From positions 186,001 through 250,000 of the forward strand of contig NZ_JACXXE010000001.1 in NCBI RefSeq assembly GCF_014764715.1: a stretch of DNA of 64,000 nucleotides. Reading direction: 5' to 3'. Each line of letters starts with the position of its first letter. Position 1 is the stretch's first letter. Source of the stretch: Bacillus crepusculi (GTDB lineage: Bacteria > Bacillota > Bacilli > Bacillales > Bacillaceae). The notes beneath the pieces were generated by a model. The model searched no databases, was not told the origin of the DNA, and saw only the letters and a list, made by a program, of their open reading frames with translations. Position numbers and translations under genes: made by a program. This document shows positions 18,089 to 27,792 of the stretch, piece by piece.

Positions 18089-18670
18089 ATGTTTAACTTA
18101 CCGAATAAAATAACTCTTTCTAGGATCGCTTTGATCCCTGTTTTTATGATCATTATGCTTGCACCTTTTGACTGGGGTGTTGCACGCTTTGGGGATGTCA
18201 GCATTGAAGTGACTCATCTTGTCGGAGCGATCTTGTTTATTGTGGCTTCGACAACTGACTGGATTGATGGTTACTACGCACGCAAACTCAATTTGGTGAC
18301 GAATTTTGGTAAATTTTTAGATCCGCTTGCAGATAAATTGCTTGTTTCAGCTGCTTTAATTATACTTGTTCAATACAACCTCACACCGGCATGGATGGCA
18401 ATTGTGATCATTAGCCGTGAATTTGCTGTAACAGGTCTAAGGCTCGTATTAGCCGGAGGCGGTGAAGTGGTAGCGGCCAATATGCTTGGAAAAGTGAAAA
18501 CATGGGCGCAAATCATTGCGATTTCAGCCCTTCTATTGCATAACCTGCCGTTTGAGCTTGTATCATTCCCGTTTGGTGACCTTGCGATGTGGGTAGCCGT
18601 GTTCTTCACTGTTGTCTCAGGCTGGGATTACTTTGCGAAAAACTGGGAAGCATTAAAGAATTCTAACTAA
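18089..18670 (+). CDS. pgsA: Phosphatidylglycerophosphate synthase PgsA
   Basis: A 193-residue integral membrane CDP-alcohol phosphatidyltransferase that makes phosphatidylglycerophosphate from CDP-diacylglycerol and glycerol-3-phosphate. The signature D-G-(x)2-A-R-(x)8-G-(x)3-D-(x)3-D is visible in DWIDGYYARK...GKFLDPLADK. Start ATG 18089 (MFNLPNKITL) follows GGAGG and gives the B. subtilis length; the TTG at 18080 is inside the spacer. An essential lipid gene just upstream of cinA-recA. Confidence 0.96.
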   Translation: MFNLPNKITLSRIALIPVFMIIMLAPFDWGVARFGDVSIEVTHLVGAILFIVASTTDWIDGYYARKLNLVTNFGKFLDPLADKLLVSAALIILVQYNLTPAWMAIVIISREFAVTGLRLVLAGGGEVVAANMLGKVKTWAQIIAISALLLHNLPFELVSFPFGDLAMWVAVFFTVVSGWDYFAKNWEALKNSN

Positions 18671-18685
18671 AAGGACGTGTACGCT

Positions 18686-19936
18686 TTGAAGTCAGAGAGA
18701 AAAGCAGAAATTATTGCAGTCGGTTCCGAACTTTTGCTAGGGCAAATTACGAATACGAATGCACAATTCATCAGCAAACAGCTAGCTGAAATTGGTGTGA
18801 ATGTGTACTACCACACAGCAGTTGGTGACAATCCAGAGCGTTTAAAAAGGGCCATTCAAGTGGCGCAGGAAAGATCGAATTTGATTATCTTCTCAGGCGG
18901 TCTTGGACCAACAAAAGATGATTTAACAAAAGAAACCATTGCAAATACGCTCGGAAAAGAGCTTGTGCTAAATGAAGAAGCGTTTGAATCAATTCAAGAT
19001 TACTTTCGAAAGACCGGACGTGACATGTCACCGAACAATCGTAAGCAGGCGCTCGTTCTAGAAGGCTCTGATGTGCTAGTAAACCGGTTTGGGATGGCAC
19101 CAGGTATGTTTATTCAAGAAAAAGATACGTTTTATATTTTACTTCCTGGGCCGCCAAGTGAACTGCACCCGATGTTCGAAAACGAGGCGAAGCCGCTGCT
19201 TTCTGAGAAACTTGGCTTAAAGGAAAAAATCGTGTCTGTTGTGCTACGTTTCTTCGGAATCGGTGAATCACAGCTTGAAACAGACCTTGAAGATTTAATC
19301 GATGCTCAGACCAATCCGACAATTGCACCGCTTGCAGCTGACGGTGAAGTGACACTAAGGCTCACAGCTAAGCATGAGAATGAAAAAGAGACGGAGCGTC
19401 TGTTAAAAGAAACTGAAGCGCAAATTCTAGAGCGGGTTGGTGATTACTTCTACGGATATGGAGAGACCTCTCTTGTCCGCGAAGCTTCCAAGGCCTTGCA
19501 CGAACACGGGAAAACCGTAGCAGCAGCTGAAAGCTTCACTGGCGGAATGTTCTCCGAATGGCTGACAGATCTCGAAGGGGCATCATCGATTTTGAACGGT
19601 AGTGTGGTTTGTTATACCAATCAAATGAAGCAAGAGGTGCTTGGCTGCCGGGAGGAAACATTGTCTTCTCATGGTGCTGTCAGCAAACAGTGCGCGATAG
19701 AGCTTGCTGAGGGCGTTAGAAAGCTGACAGGAAGCGATATTGGCATTAGCTTTACTGGTGTGGCAGGACCTTCCAGCCAGGAGGGACAGCCGGTCGGAAA
19801 AGTATTCATTGGGCTGTCGACTAAAGATCAGACAGATGTGTTTGAATGGATGTTTACAGGCAGCCGGTCGGGCATTCGAAAACGCGCTGTGAAATATGGC
19901 CTGCATCATTTGCTCAACTTATTAAAAGAGAGTTAA
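18686..19936 (+). CDS. cinA: CinA, competence-damage inducible protein
   Basis: A 416-residue CinA protein. The N-terminal half is a MoaB/MogA-like domain ([25 protein letters not shown]), and the C-terminal half is the nicotinamide-nucleotide amidase-type domain ([22 protein letters not shown]). In some bacteria the C-terminal domain hydrolyses NMN. TTG 18686 was chosen because AAAGGA lies 10 bases upstream, whereas GTG 18677 is only one base from it; the resulting length equals the family length. It precedes recA, which has its own SOS promoter. Confidence 0.94.
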   Translation: MKSERKAEIIAVGSELLLGQITNTNAQFISKQLAEIGVNVYYHTAVGDNPERLKRAIQVAQERSNLIIFSGGLGPTKDDLTKETIANTLGKELVLNEEAFESIQDYFRKTGRDMSPNNRKQALVLEGSDVLVNRFGMAPGMFIQEKDTFYILLPGPPSELHPMFENEAKPLLSEKLGLKEKIVSVVLRFFGIGESQLETDLEDLIDAQTNPTIAPLAADGEVTLRLTAKHENEKETERLLKETEAQILERVGDYFYGYGETSLVREASKALHEHGKTVAAAESFTGGMFSEWLTDLEGASSILNGSVVCYTNQMKQEVLGCREETLSSHGAVSKQCAIELAEGVRKLTGSDIGISFTGVAGPSSQEGQPVGKVFIGLSTKDQTDVFEWMFTGSRSGIRKRAVKYGLHHLLNLLKES

Positions 19937-19956
19937 TTTTCTTTTTTGTTAGGTTT

Positions 19957-19982
19957 ACTCCTTTATAAAAGAGTGTTTTTTC
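19957..19982 (+). terminator. Terminator after cinA
   Basis: ACTC-C-TTT and AAAGAGT form a short bulged stem followed by GTTTTTTCT. Confidence 0.6.
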
Positions 19983-20012
19983 TAATAGAAACGGCTCTTT
20001 TCTTAAAAGATC

Positions 20013-20054
20013 TGCCAAGAAAAAATCGAATATGTGTTCGATTTTTTCTTGGCA
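20013..20054 (+). repeat. 18-bp perfect inverted repeat around the recA LexA box
   Basis: Arms 20013-20030 and 20037-20054 are perfectly complementary over 18 bp with a 6-base centre TATGTG. The inner part is the LexA box and the right arm ends in the -35 hexamer of recA. As RNA it would be a very stable hairpin. Confidence 0.9.
20027..20040 (+). promoter_or_regulatory. LexA (DinR) box of recA
   Basis: CGAATATGTGTTCG fits the Gram-positive SOS box CGAACnnnnGTTCG with one difference, 9 bases upstream of the recA -35 element. LexA binding here would repress recA until DNA damage. Confidence 0.9.
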
Positions 20055-20077
20055 AATGACGTAAAACAAGGTATAGT
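20049..20077 (+). promoter_or_regulatory. Sigma-A promoter of recA
   Basis: TTGGCA (20049-20054) and TATAGT (20072-20077) are spaced by 17 bases. The -35 coincides with the end of the palindrome carrying the LexA box. Confidence 0.8.
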
Positions 20078-20113
20078 ATAGATAGTGGAATTGATAAAGG
20101 AGGAAACAATAGA

Positions 20114-21160
20114 ATGAGTGATCGTCAAGCAGCCTTAGATATGGCTCTTAAACAAATAGAAAAACAGTTTGGTAAAGGCTCTATTATGAAACTAGGAGAG
20201 CAAACAGATACACGTATTTCAACAGTACCTAGTGGTTCGTTAGCACTTGATACTGCGCTTGGAATAGGTGGATATCCTCGTGGTCGTATTATTGAAGTAT
20301 ATGGTCCAGAGAGTTCTGGTAAAACAACAGTGGCACTTCATGCAATTGCTGAGGTTCAGCAGCAGGGAGGACAAGCAGCATTCATTGATGCAGAGCATGC
20401 ACTAGATCCAGTTTATGCTCAAAAACTAGGTGTCAATATTGATGAGCTGTTACTTTCTCAGCCGGATACAGGAGAACAAGCACTTGAAATTGCAGAGGCA
20501 CTTGTCCGCAGTGGTGCAGTTGATATTGTGGTTATCGACTCAGTAGCTGCCCTTGTACCAAAAGCAGAGATTGAAGGAGACATGGGTGATTCACACGTTG
20601 GCCTTCAAGCACGTTTAATGTCTCAAGCACTTCGTAAGCTATCAGGTGCTATCAACAAATCGAAAACCATTGCGATCTTTATTAACCAAATTCGTGAAAA
20701 AGTAGGGGTCATGTTCGGTAACCCTGAAACAACGCCTGGTGGACGTGCACTGAAGTTCTATTCGTCTGTTCGTTTAGAAGTGCGCCGTGCTGAACAGCTG
20801 AAACAAGGCAATGACATTATGGGGAATAAAACGAGAATTAAAGTGGTGAAAAACAAAGTTGCACCGCCATTCCGTATTGCAGAAGTAGACATCATGTACG
20901 GTGAAGGGATCTCGAAAGAGGGAGAAATCATCGACCTTGGAAGTGAACTCGATATCGTACAAAAGAGCGGCGCTTGGTATTCTTACCAGGAGGAGCGTCT
21001 TGGGCAAGGCCGCGAAAATGCGAAACAGTTCCTTAAAGAAAACAAAGATATCCTTCTCATGATTCAAGAACAAATCAGAGAACACTACGGTTTGGATACA
21101 AACGGAGTAAAAGCACCCGAAGAAGAAGAAGGACAAGAAGAATTGGAATTTAAAGACTAA
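20114..21160 (+). CDS. recA: RecA recombinase
   Basis: A 348-residue RecA, nearly the same as the B. subtilis protein. It forms filaments on single-stranded DNA, drives strand exchange and stimulates LexA self-cleavage. The Walker A motif GPESSGKTT is at residues 64-72, the Walker B strand is [14 protein letters not shown], and the L2 loop region is [22 protein letters not shown]. The C-terminal tail is strongly acidic, as usual. AAAGGAGG precedes the start. LexA control is supported by the box upstream. Confidence 0.99.
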   Translation: MSDRQAALDMALKQIEKQFGKGSIMKLGEQTDTRISTVPSGSLALDTALGIGGYPRGRIIEVYGPESSGKTTVALHAIAEVQQQGGQAAFIDAEHALDPVYAQKLGVNIDELLLSQPDTGEQALEIAEALVRSGAVDIVVIDSVAALVPKAEIEGDMGDSHVGLQARLMSQALRKLSGAINKSKTIAIFINQIREKVGVMFGNPETTPGGRALKFYSSVRLEVRRAEQLKQGNDIMGNKTRIKVVKNKVAPPFRIAEVDIMYGEGISKEGEIIDLGSELDIVQKSGAWYSYQEERLGQGRENAKQFLKENKDILLMIQEQIREHYGLDTNGVKAPEEEEGQEELEFKD

Positions 21161-21188
21161 AAAAGGCGCTGAAAAGCGTCTTTTTTTT
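21159..21188 (+). terminator. Terminator after recA
   Basis: AAAAAGGCGCT and AGCGTCTTTTT pair around GAAA, with an eight-T run. Confidence 0.9.
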
Positions 21189-21189
21189 A

Positions 21190-21461
21190 CAATTACATAA
21201 CAGATAGCGGGTCAAAAGTTCTGTCTTCGCTTGAAATAACGACTTACGCCTCAGTCTGACTAGCTTGACAAGTATTTCCGACACAATTACAATGGAAATG
21301 TATCACTTGTTTTTCTTAACATGATTGATAACTAATTTAAACTTGACAAGGGCAGTGAGGATCTCATTCCCTGTGAAGGCCCTGTATGTTGAGACACAAA
21401 ACAATGTACATGCCGACACTTTATTTGTAAAACCAAGTTCATAGCAAGAGGAGGTGAAAAT
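21190..21461 (+). promoter_or_regulatory. Gene-free stretch with the rny promoter and long leader
   Basis: No reading frame of note is present; B. subtilis has pbpX in this interval and it is missing here. A strong sigma-A promoter reads TTGACA (21265-21270), 17 bases, TACAAT (21288-21293). A leader of about 160 bases follows; it contains the imperfect repeat AGGGC...GCCCT around 21348-21382. GAGGAGGTG precedes the rny start. Confidence 0.7.
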
Positions 21462-23024
21462 ATGTCGCCTACGATGTTTACGATCATCTCCATTTTGCTG
21501 AGCCTAATCTGTTTAGTTGTTGGCTACTTTGTTCGTAAAACCATTGCAGAAGCAAAAATATCCGGCGCAAGAAACATGGCCGAACAAATTGTTGAGGATG
21601 CAAAGCGTGATGCGGAAGCATTGAAGAAAGAAGCGCTCTTGGAAGCGAAAGATGAAATTCATTCGTTTCGTGTAGAGGCGGAGCAAGAAGTTCGTGAAAG
21701 ACGTAATGAGCTTCAAAGACAAGAAAACCGTTTACTTCAAAAAGAGGAAAATCTTGATCGCAAAGACGAATCTTTAGATAAACGGGAGTCCCTGTTGGAG
21801 AAGAGAGATCATTCTCTGAATGAACGACAACAACATATTGAAGAGATGGAAAGCAAAGTGGATGATATGATTCGTTTGCAGAAAGCCGAGTTGGAACGCA
21901 TTTCTAGTTTAACTCGAGATGAAGCGAAACAAATCATTCTGGATCAAGTTGAAAATGAGCTTTCCCACGACATTGCAGTCATGACGAAAGAATCTGAAAA
22001 CCGGGCGAAAGAAGAGGCTGATAAAAAGGCGAAAAACATTCTTTCACTTGCGTTACAGCGCTGTGCAGCTGATCATGTAGCTGAAACAACGGTATCTGTA
22101 GTCAATCTTCCAAATGATGAAATGAAAGGTCGTATTATCGGACGTGAAGGACGAAATATCCGTACGTTAGAAACGCTAACAGGTATTGACCTGATCATAG
22201 ATGATACACCTGAAGCTGTCATATTATCGGGCTTTGATCCGATTAGACGTGAAACAGCGAGGATAGCTCTGGACAAGTTAGTCCAGGATGGCCGCATTCA
22301 TCCTGCACGAATTGAAGAAATGGTGGAAAAATCACGCCGTGAAGTCGATGATTATATCCGCGAGATGGGTGAGCAAACGACATTTGAAGTCGGTGTTCAC
22401 GGTCTGCATCCGGATCTCATCAAAATTCTCGGTCGCTTAAAATTCCGTACAAGTTATGGACAAAATGTCCTGAAGCATTCAATTGAGGTTGCACATCTTG
22501 CAGGTCTCATGGCTTCAGAGCTTGGAGAAGATGCAAAGCTTGCAAAACGAGCAGGTCTTCTGCATGACATAGGAAAAGCCATTGATCATGAAGTAGAAGG
22601 AAGCCACGTAGAAATTGGCGTTGAGCTTGCGACGAAATATAAAGAGCATCCTGTTGTCATCAACAGTATTGCCTCTCACCACGGTGACCAAGAACCGACA
22701 TCTATTATCGCTGTTCTTGTTGCAGCAGCTGATGCATTATCTGCAGCACGCCCTGGTGCAAGAAGTGAGACGCTTGAAAATTACATTCGGAGACTTGAGA
22801 AATTAGAAGATATCTCTGAATCTTATGAAGGTGTTGAAAAATCGTTTGCGATACAGGCTGGACGTGAAGTACGTATTATGGTGAAGCCAGATTCAATTAA
22901 TGATCTTGAAGCTCACCGTCTAGCAAGGGATATTCGTAAGCGAATTGAGGACGAGCTCGATTACCCTGGTCACATTAAAGTGACGGTCATTCGAGAAACT
23001 CGCGCAGTAGAGTATGCAAAATAG
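21462..23024 (+). CDS. rny: Ribonuclease Y
   Basis: A 520-residue membrane-anchored endoribonuclease that starts bulk mRNA decay and riboswitch turnover. It has one N-terminal membrane helix (residues ~5-25), a long highly charged coiled coil (~30-200), a KH RNA-binding domain with [12 protein letters not shown], and an HD metal-dependent catalytic domain with [10 protein letters not shown]. The length equals that of B. subtilis Rny. It is functionally linked to ymcA further on in this window, whose product belongs to the Y-complex that directs RNase Y. Confidence 0.98.
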   Translation: MSPTMFTIISILLSLICLVVGYFVRKTIAEAKISGARNMAEQIVEDAKRDAEALKKEALLEAKDEIHSFRVEAEQEVRERRNELQRQENRLLQKEENLDRKDESLDKRESLLEKRDHSLNERQQHIEEMESKVDDMIRLQKAELERISSLTRDEAKQIILDQVENELSHDIAVMTKESENRAKEEADKKAKNILSLALQRCAADHVAETTVSVVNLPNDEMKGRIIGREGRNIRTLETLTGIDLIIDDTPEAVILSGFDPIRRETARIALDKLVQDGRIHPARIEEMVEKSRREVDDYIREMGEQTTFEVGVHGLHPDLIKILGRLKFRTSYGQNVLKHSIEVAHLAGLMASELGEDAKLAKRAGLLHDIGKAIDHEVEGSHVEIGVELATKYKEHPVVINSIASHHGDQEPTSIIAVLVAAADALSAARPGARSETLENYIRRLEKLEDISESYEGVEKSFAIQAGREVRIMVKPDSINDLEAHRLARDIRKRIEDELDYPGHIKVTVIRETRAVEYAK

Positions 23025-23056
23025 AGCGGTGCGCTTAGCGCCGCTTTATTTTTTTG
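23025..23056 (+). terminator. Terminator after rny
   Basis: GCGGTGC and GCGCCGC pair around GCTTA, followed by TTTATTTTTTT. Confidence 0.85.
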
Positions 23057-23113
23057 TGTAAATATGCAACACTGATAGGAAGATCAATTTATAAGAGAAA
23101 GGGTTCAAAACGC

Positions 23114-23908
23114 ATGAAAATATTATTTGTTGGAGATATCGTCGGTTCACCTGGCAGAGATACACTGAAAGAATACTTGCCAAAGCTGAAGAAAAAATAT
23201 CAGCCGCACTTTACCATTGTCAACGGAGAAAATGCAGCTCACGGGAAAGGCCTTACTGAGAAAATCTATCATGAGCTGCTGCAAACAGGGGCTGACGTGC
23301 TCACGATGGGGAACCATACATGGGATAAAAGAGACATTTTCGATTTTATCGATGATGCACCGAACATTGTTCGTCCAGCCAACTTCCCGCAAGGTACGCC
23401 TGGAAAAGGGCTCACCTTCATTAAAAAGCAAGGAAAAGAATTAGCTGTCATCAACTTACAAGGACGTACTTTTTTACCTCCAATTGACTGCCCGTTTCAA
23501 AAAGTAGATGAATTAATTGCAGAAGCTTCCAAACGCACACCATTTATCTTTATTGATTTTCATGGTGAAGCCACAAGTGAAAAGCTAGCCATGGGCTGGT
23601 ATACAGATGGTCGTGCATCATGTGTTGTTGGAACGCATACACACGTTCAAACAGCAGATAACCGCGTATTGCCAAAAGGAACTGCGTATATTTCAGATGT
23701 TGGAATGACAGGTCCTTATGATGGCATTTTAGGTGTTGACCGGGAAACGATCATTAAACGATTCAAAACGAGCCTTCCTGTCCGCTTTGACATTGCAGAA
23801 GGACGCACGACATTAAGTGCAGTCATCGTAGAAATTGACGAACAGTCGAAAAAAGCTGTCAAAATTGATCGAATTTTGATAAATGATGACCATATTTTCT
23901 TTGAATAA
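23114..23908 (+). CDS. ymdB: YmdB, metallophosphoesterase (2'3'-cyclic nucleotide phosphodiesterase)
   Basis: A 264-residue phosphodiesterase that in B. subtilis controls the switch between motility and biofilm formation. All metal ligands known for the family are in place: D8, E39, N40, N67, H150, H175 and H177, in motifs GDIVGSPGRD, NGENAAHG, MGNHTWD, DFHGE and GTHTHVQ. Start ATG 23114 (MKILFVGDIV) follows AGAAAGGG and gives the family length; an upstream in-frame ATG at 23054 is inside the preceding terminator. Confidence 0.96.
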   Translation: MKILFVGDIVGSPGRDTLKEYLPKLKKKYQPHFTIVNGENAAHGKGLTEKIYHELLQTGADVLTMGNHTWDKRDIFDFIDDAPNIVRPANFPQGTPGKGLTFIKKQGKELAVINLQGRTFLPPIDCPFQKVDELIAEASKRTPFIFIDFHGEATSEKLAMGWYTDGRASCVVGTHTHVQTADNRVLPKGTAYISDVGMTGPYDGILGVDRETIIKRFKTSLPVRFDIAEGRTTLSAVIVEIDEQSKKAVKIDRILINDDHIFFE

Positions 23909-23947
23909 ATGTTCACATATTTATTTCAGAAAAATATTAATCAGAAA

Positions 23948-23977
23948 GAAGGAATATGCGCCCTCTATCGTGAATAT
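23948..23977 (+). promoter_or_regulatory. Sigma-H type promoter of spoVS
   Basis: GAAGGAATA (23948-23956) is a full match to the sigma-H -35 consensus RnAGGAwww. CGTGAATAT (23969-23977) matches the -10 core GAATww, with a 12-base gap. spoVS is a sigma-H gene in B. subtilis. Confidence 0.7.
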
Positions 23978-23997
23978 AGTAAAAATGGTAGGTAGCC

Positions 23998-24045
23998 TGC
24001 TATTTTTGAAAAACATTTTGGGGATGGATTTTCAAAAAAATAGCA
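23998..24045 (+). repeat. Long imperfect inverted repeat in the spoVS leader
   Basis: TGCTATTTTTGAAAA (23998-24012) and TTTTCAAAAAAATAGCA (24029-24045) pair with a 2-base bulge around a 16-base loop. It lies in the transcribed leader between the sigma-H promoter and the gene and has no T tract behind it. Confidence 0.7.
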
Positions 24046-24110
24046 TCATCTAACAAAGATTGTTCTAATGAACACTCACTTATCCATTGTAAATTTAAGG
24101 GGGAGCAAAA

Positions 24111-24371
24111 ATGGAAATTTTAAAAGTTTCAGCAAAGTCAAATCCGAATTCGGTAGCAGGAGCATTAGCCGGCGTTTTGCGTGAACGCGGTACAGCAGAA
24201 ATACAAGCAATCGGCGCTGGAGCACTGAATCAGGCGGTCAAGGCTGTCGCCATTGCAAGGGGATTTGTTGCGCCTAGCGGAGTAGATTTGATATGCATTC
24301 CAGCCTTTACTGACATTCTTATCGATGGAGAAGAAAGAACAGCAATCAAACTGATTGTTGAGCCACGATAA
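24111..24371 (+). CDS. spoVS: Stage V sporulation protein S
   Basis: An 86-residue Alba-like protein, virtually the same as SpoVS of other Bacilli (MEILKVSAKSNPNSVAGALA). It is a small conserved regulator needed for normal septation timing and coat assembly during sporulation; nucleic acid binding is inferred from the fold. AAGGGGGAG precedes the start. It has a sigma-H promoter, a structured leader and a strong terminator. Confidence 0.97.
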   Translation: MEILKVSAKSNPNSVAGALAGVLRERGTAEIQAIGAGALNQAVKAVAIARGFVAPSGVDLICIPAFTDILIDGEERTAIKLIVEPR

Positions 24372-24389
24372 TTCTAATTTTATTATTTT

Positions 24390-24425
24390 CAACCTGCTTA
24401 CATCATGTAAGCAGGTTGTTTTTGT
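24390..24425 (+). terminator. Terminator after spoVS
   Basis: CAACCTGCTTACAT and ATGTAAGCAGGTTG are perfectly complementary over 14 bases and followed by TTTTTG. Confidence 0.95.
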
Positions 24426-24573
24426 TTACCGCTATACATTTCTTATATAACATATTCAGTTCATGAAATAGAAAAAAACTACATATTAGAGCTTGCATTT
24501 TTTCACCATGATGATAAATTAAGATTAAGTTGAAAATACTTCATCAAAAATAAATATTTAAGTAGGTGAAATA

Positions 24574-27500
24574 ATGATCGAAGCTTTTTTGAAAAGAGGA
24601 AAGCTTGTTTTTATTTTGTTTTTTATCGTTCTCATTGCTGGAGGTTATCTATTTACACAGCTACCTAAGCGAGAACTGCCAGAATTCCAGGCGAATATCG
24701 TCACGATTTCCACTGTTTTTCCTGGTGCTGATGCAAAACAGGTGGAAAGTGATGTAACCAATAAGCTGGAATCAGCCATATCTGATATTAATGGTGTAGA
24801 GAAAACGAGCTCTGTTTCTGCCGTTGGTTTTTCAAATATTGTGCTTGAAATTGATGATCAAGCCGATTTTATAAAGGTGGCAAGTCAAATTAAAAATGAA
24901 ACCACGAATGCAGCATCTTCCTTTCCTGAAGGTGTGATGGAACCAGATGTAAAGGATGAGTTTGGCAATGTGCCGGTTGGTTCTTACATGATTGTGTCGA
25001 GTCAAGCATCTGAGTTAGCAAAAAGTCAGGAATCGCTCACTGCATTGAAAGAAAAAGTAGAGGACATCAAAGGTGTTGATAGCGTCGTCATCAAAGGCTT
25101 CAATGACAAACAAGCGATATTAAACTTAGATTCAAGTAAGCTTGAGGATGAGGGATTGAATGTGACCGATGTCACAAATGCCATCACTCAGGAATTCGGC
25201 ACTTATCCACTAGGTGAGATTCAGGCAGACGGAGAGAAGGTCAAGCTGTCCATTGATGCCTATGACCGCTTAGATCAAATTAAAAAGATTGAGCTTTTCT
25301 CAAAAACAAATCGAGAGCCAGTCACCATTAGCCAGCTTGGCCGCTTAAAAGAAGTAGAAAAAGAGAAAAAGGATATGGTGTCGTATAACGGAAAGCCCGC
25401 CTATTCGTTTACAGTCAATATAAAACCAGGGCTTGATATCCCTAAAATGTATGACAAAGTCAGTGCTGTCATTGAAAAAGAGAAGCAACTACCAAATGGT
25501 GTAGAGTGGGTAGACTACTATTCACAAAAAAGTGAAGTAGATGCTATTTTTAATGATTTAATTAAAGAAGCCATCGTGGCAGTGATTGCTGTCATTATCG
25601 TCACAACACTTGGTCTTACCATTGGTGGTGCCTTTATCGTTTCACTAGCGATCCCATTATCGATCACGATTGGAACCATTCCGCTGCCATTTTTACAAGT
25701 GGACCTTAATCAAATTTCAATCATCGGCTTTATCATTGCCTTAGGAATACTTGTGGATGATGCCATTGTCGTCAACGATAATATTTTAAGGCAGATGAAA
25801 AAATACGAAAGCCCGCTTAAAGGAACGATTGCAGGGGTAAAAGAGGTCGCAGGGTCCATTTTGACATCAACACTTGCAGTTGTGTTTGCCTTCTTACCAC
25901 TTGTTTTCCTATCTGGTGCGAATGGTTCATTTATTCGCGCATTACCGTCTGTTCTAGTGACAACTGTGCTTGCGTCTATGGTGATTTCTCTGACACTTGT
26001 GCCAGTCTATCAATATACTGTGAACCGGAAAGGAAAGAACAAAAAAATTCAAAAAGAGCCGGGATTCCTGGGAAAACCATTAAAAAGACTGGCCGATTTT
26101 TATGCAGACCGCGTGCTGACAAAAATCGTGAGACGTCCACTTCTCATAGGACTAGCTGGTATGCTCGTTGCAACACTTGCCTTTTTACTCATTTTCGTCA
26201 CACCATTTGAATTTTTCCCTGCGGCGAATAAGAAAGAGGTTGTTGTCACTGTCACACTTCCAAGTGAAACGACATTAAACAAAACAAATGAAACTTTAGA
26301 GAAAATAGAACAAGAGATCAAACAGGAAAAAGGCATTGAAGAGACGGCCATTTTTGCAGGTGGCGGTGTGCCGAACTTATTTAACGAAAGCATCTCAAAT
26401 GCAAGTGATCATACGGGTCAGGTTGTCGTGAGAGTAGACAATGATCAGATGACAAGTAAACAATTGATAGATCGTATGACAGAGCCTTTACGAGAGAAAT
26501 TTAAAAATGCTGAAATCTTTATGAAAACCATTGTCCAAGGACCGCCAACCGGAGCGCCTGTGACAGTCACCATTGCGGGAGACTCTTTTTCAAAGCTTAT
26601 TGATGTCAAAGAAACGCTGACAAATGAAATGAAAGAAAAAGGGGCCCGCTTGATTACAGACGATGTCAATCAGCCGGTGAAAACCATCTCCTTTGAATTA
26701 AACCGAGAACGAATGGCAGAGGATGGGCTCAGCGCTCAATTTATCAGCAGACAGCTTGGCCTTGTGACAGAAGGAATTCCATTAGGTACCTTTAAACAAG
26801 GAACAAAAGACATGGATCTCGTGGTCAAACAGGATTTGGGAGCACATCAAAACGGACTGAAGCTAAAGGAAATCAAAGTGCCCGTGAATACAAATGAGGG
26901 GGGAATGCCTCTATTAGAGCCACTTAGCCGATATGTGAATGAAAAAGAAACAAAGCAGTACGAGAGCATTCCGCATGAAAATGGAATGCCGACTATCACG
27001 TTAAAGGCATATCCTGGAACGTCTGATACATTTATAGACGATATGAAAGAGGTCGTCAATCAAGTTGGAAAAAGTGATGCAGCGAAAGACTTGACCATCT
27101 CTCAAGGTGGAGAAAATGAAGACCAAACCCAATTCTTTATTGAAATTAGTCTCTTATTTGGGGTTGTATTGCTGCTGATTTATGTGACGATTGCTTTCCA
27201 GTTCAATTCATTGATGCTTCCGCTTTTAGTACTAGGAACCGTTTACTTAGCGATATCAGGAGCCATTATTGGACTGTTTGTCACACAAACACCGTTCAGC
27301 TTTATGGCAACAATGGGGATTGTCTCATTAGCTGGCATCGTGGTCCGAAATGCAGTCGTCTTGTTCGAATTTATTGAACAGCGTCGCAAGCTAGGACTTG
27401 ATCAACAAGCAGCCGTGATTGAAGCGGGGAGAGCAAGGATTAGACCCATCTTATTAACGGCATTTACAGCGCTAGTTGCGCTTATGCCTGTTGCATTGAG

Positions 27501-27618
27501 TAATGATCCACTCTTTAAGCCGCTTGCGATCTGCATTGTATCAGGTGTCTTTTTCTCAACGATTCTGACACTATTCATTGTACCAGCCCTATATGTTGCA
27601 GTTTCAAAAAAACGCTGA
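24574..27618 (+). CDS. RND-family efflux transporter (AcrB/SwrC-like)
   Basis: A 1014-residue RND exporter with the usual layout: N-terminal helix (residues ~11-30), large extracellular domain (~31-330), five or six helices (~335-520), second extracellular domain (~545-860) and a C-terminal membrane block. The proton-relay pair in the fourth helix is D395-D396 in GILVDDAIVV. It is most like SwrC (YerP), which exports surfactin-type lipopeptides, but the loop domains would decide and assignment is not certain. No adaptor or outer component gene is adjacent, normal for Gram-positives. It sits between spoVS and tdh, where B. subtilis has no such gene. Confidence 0.88.
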   Translation: MIEAFLKRGKLVFILFFIVLIAGGYLFTQLPKRELPEFQANIVTISTVFPGADAKQVESDVTNKLESAISDINGVEKTSSVSAVGFSNIVLEIDDQADFIKVASQIKNETTNAASSFPEGVMEPDVKDEFGNVPVGSYMIVSSQASELAKSQESLTALKEKVEDIKGVDSVVIKGFNDKQAILNLDSSKLEDEGLNVTDVTNAITQEFGTYPLGEIQADGEKVKLSIDAYDRLDQIKKIELFSKTNREPVTISQLGRLKEVEKEKKDMVSYNGKPAYSFTVNIKPGLDIPKMYDKVSAVIEKEKQLPNGVEWVDYYSQKSEVDAIFNDLIKEAIVAVIAVIIVTTLGLTIGGAFIVSLAIPLSITIGTIPLPFLQVDLNQISIIGFIIALGILVDDAIVVNDNILRQMKKYESPLKGTIAGVKEVAGSILTSTLAVVFAFLPLVFLSGANGSFIRALPSVLVTTVLASMVISLTLVPVYQYTVNRKGKNKKIQKEPGFLGKPLKRLADFYADRVLTKIVRRPLLIGLAGMLVATLAFLLIFVTPFEFFPAANKKEVVVTVTLPSETTLNKTNETLEKIEQEIKQEKGIEETAIFAGGGVPNLFNESISNASDHTGQVVVRVDNDQMTSKQLIDRMTEPLREKFKNAEIFMKTIVQGPPTGAPVTVTIAGDSFSKLIDVKETLTNEMKEKGARLITDDVNQPVKTISFELNRERMAEDGLSAQFISRQLGLVTEGIPLGTFKQGTKDMDLVVKQDLGAHQNGLKLKEIKVPVNTNEGGMPLLEPLSRYVNEKETKQYESIPHENGMPTITLKAYPGTSDTFIDDMKEVVNQVGKSDAAKDLTISQGGENEDQTQFFIEISLLFGVVLLLIYVTIAFQFNSLMLPLLVLGTVYLAISGAIIGLFVTQTPFSFMATMGIVSLAGIVVRNAVVLFEFIEQRRKLGLDQQAAVIEAGRARIRPILLTAFTALVALMPVALSNDPLFKPLAICIVSGVFFSTILTLFIVPALYVAVSKKR

Positions 27619-27624
27619 CAGCTA

Positions 27625-27662
27625 AAGCAAGTCTCCTTCTATTCGGAGATTTGCTTTTTTTT
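27625..27662 (+). terminator. Terminator after the RND gene
   Basis: AAGCAAGTCTCC and GGAGATTTGCTT pair over 12 positions (one G-T) around TTCTATTC, then a T9 run. Confidence 0.9.
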
Positions 27663-27792
27663 TAGAAAAATACCATAAAAAATACGTGGAGTGTTCATTT
27701 GTCTCTCTTGAGTAGACAGTGGTATTTACGACTAAAATGAGACGTGTTAAACTCTGATTGGGAGAAGTTTTTTAACAAAGGGGTTGTACGTC

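Noticed and set aside
23054-23113. Upstream extension of ymdB
   Set aside because: It starts within the rny terminator; ATG 23114 gives the known length and the metal-binding residue numbers.
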